A stretch of 32,916 nucleotides of DNA from the NCBI GenBank assembly GCA_947455425.1, contig CANGOT010000004.1, positions 1-32,916 on the forward strand, read 5' to 3'. Origin of the DNA: Chitinophagaceae bacterium (GTDB taxonomy: Bacteria; Bacteroidota; Bacteroidia; Chitinophagales; Chitinophagaceae). A program made the position numbers and the translations under genes. Below, one piece after another: positions 32,915 to 32,916 of this stretch; the stretch's first letter is position 1; each line of letters starts with the position of its first letter. Below the pieces are notes generated by a model. That model saw nothing but the letters and a program-made list of their open reading frames with translations, was not told where the DNA came from and ran no database searches.

Positions 32915-32916
32915 CC

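Noticed and set aside
1-32916. Search by eye for CRISPR arrays, tRNA or rRNA genes, prophage genes and insertion-sequence transposases
   Set aside because: No regularly spaced direct repeats, cloverleaf-like segments, integrase or transposase frames were seen. All larger frames are accounted for by the listed genes.

Overview
The window is AT-rich DNA from a member of the Bacteroidota, most likely of the Chitinophagaceae/Sphingobacteriia type. The evidence is lineage-typical families (DUF4271 beside uroporphyrinogen-III synthase, DUF3050, a 'KAACCNLSESF'-type TonB receptor, rsfS-ftsH-LUD order), promoter-like TTG-N19/20-TAnnTTTG or TATTTTCG elements, and little sign of Shine-Dalgarno sequences. 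It is largely chromosomal housekeeping DNA. I see no rRNA, tRNA, CRISPR array, prophage or insertion sequence.

Layout. 1-2.9 kb (+): the C-terminal end of a class D beta-lactamase-like protein, murF and a class III aminotransferase. 2.9-4.6 kb (-): a DUF3050 protein and an AIM24-family protein. 4.8-6.3 kb (+): rpoN. 6.3-14.2 kb (-): an envelope block read from right to left as an MMPL/RND exporter, two BamA/TamA-like outer-membrane proteins, a DUF4271 membrane protein and hemD. 14.3-15.7 kb: a DUF420 protein (+) whose end overlaps that of an ABC six-TM protein (-) lacking an ATPase domain. 16-19.5 kb (+): an enoyl-CoA hydratase, dnaB and rsmE. 19.6-20.4 kb (-): biotin ligase. 20.5-24.3 kb (+): rsfS, ftsH, a two-gene MazF/PemK-type toxin-antitoxin pair and a LUD-domain gene, tightly packed. 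24.3-32.9 kb (-): kdsD, recQ, an RluA-type and an RsuA/RluB-type pseudouridine synthase separated by a decayed four-helix-bundle (S23-type) gene, a thioesterase, and a TonB-dependent receptor with a metal-binding-like N-terminus that runs off the right edge.

The most interesting points are: (1) the toxin-antitoxin pair lodged inside the ftsH-LUD operon with gaps of 12, 3 and -1 nt; (2) the TonB receptor joined to the end of an HMA-like metal-binding domain, with a possible frameshift at the join; (3) the S23-type remnant flanked by imperfect inverted CTAG-containing repeats, one of which has become the C-terminal tail of the neighbouring pseudouridine synthase; (4) genes whose -7 element lies only 5-6 nt from the ATG, implying leaderless mRNAs; (5) an MMPL exporter directly upstream of tandem BamA-like proteins; (6) a 60-codon unannotated open frame between recQ and the RluA-type gene. 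Functions come from recognising family motifs by eye; no database search was run.
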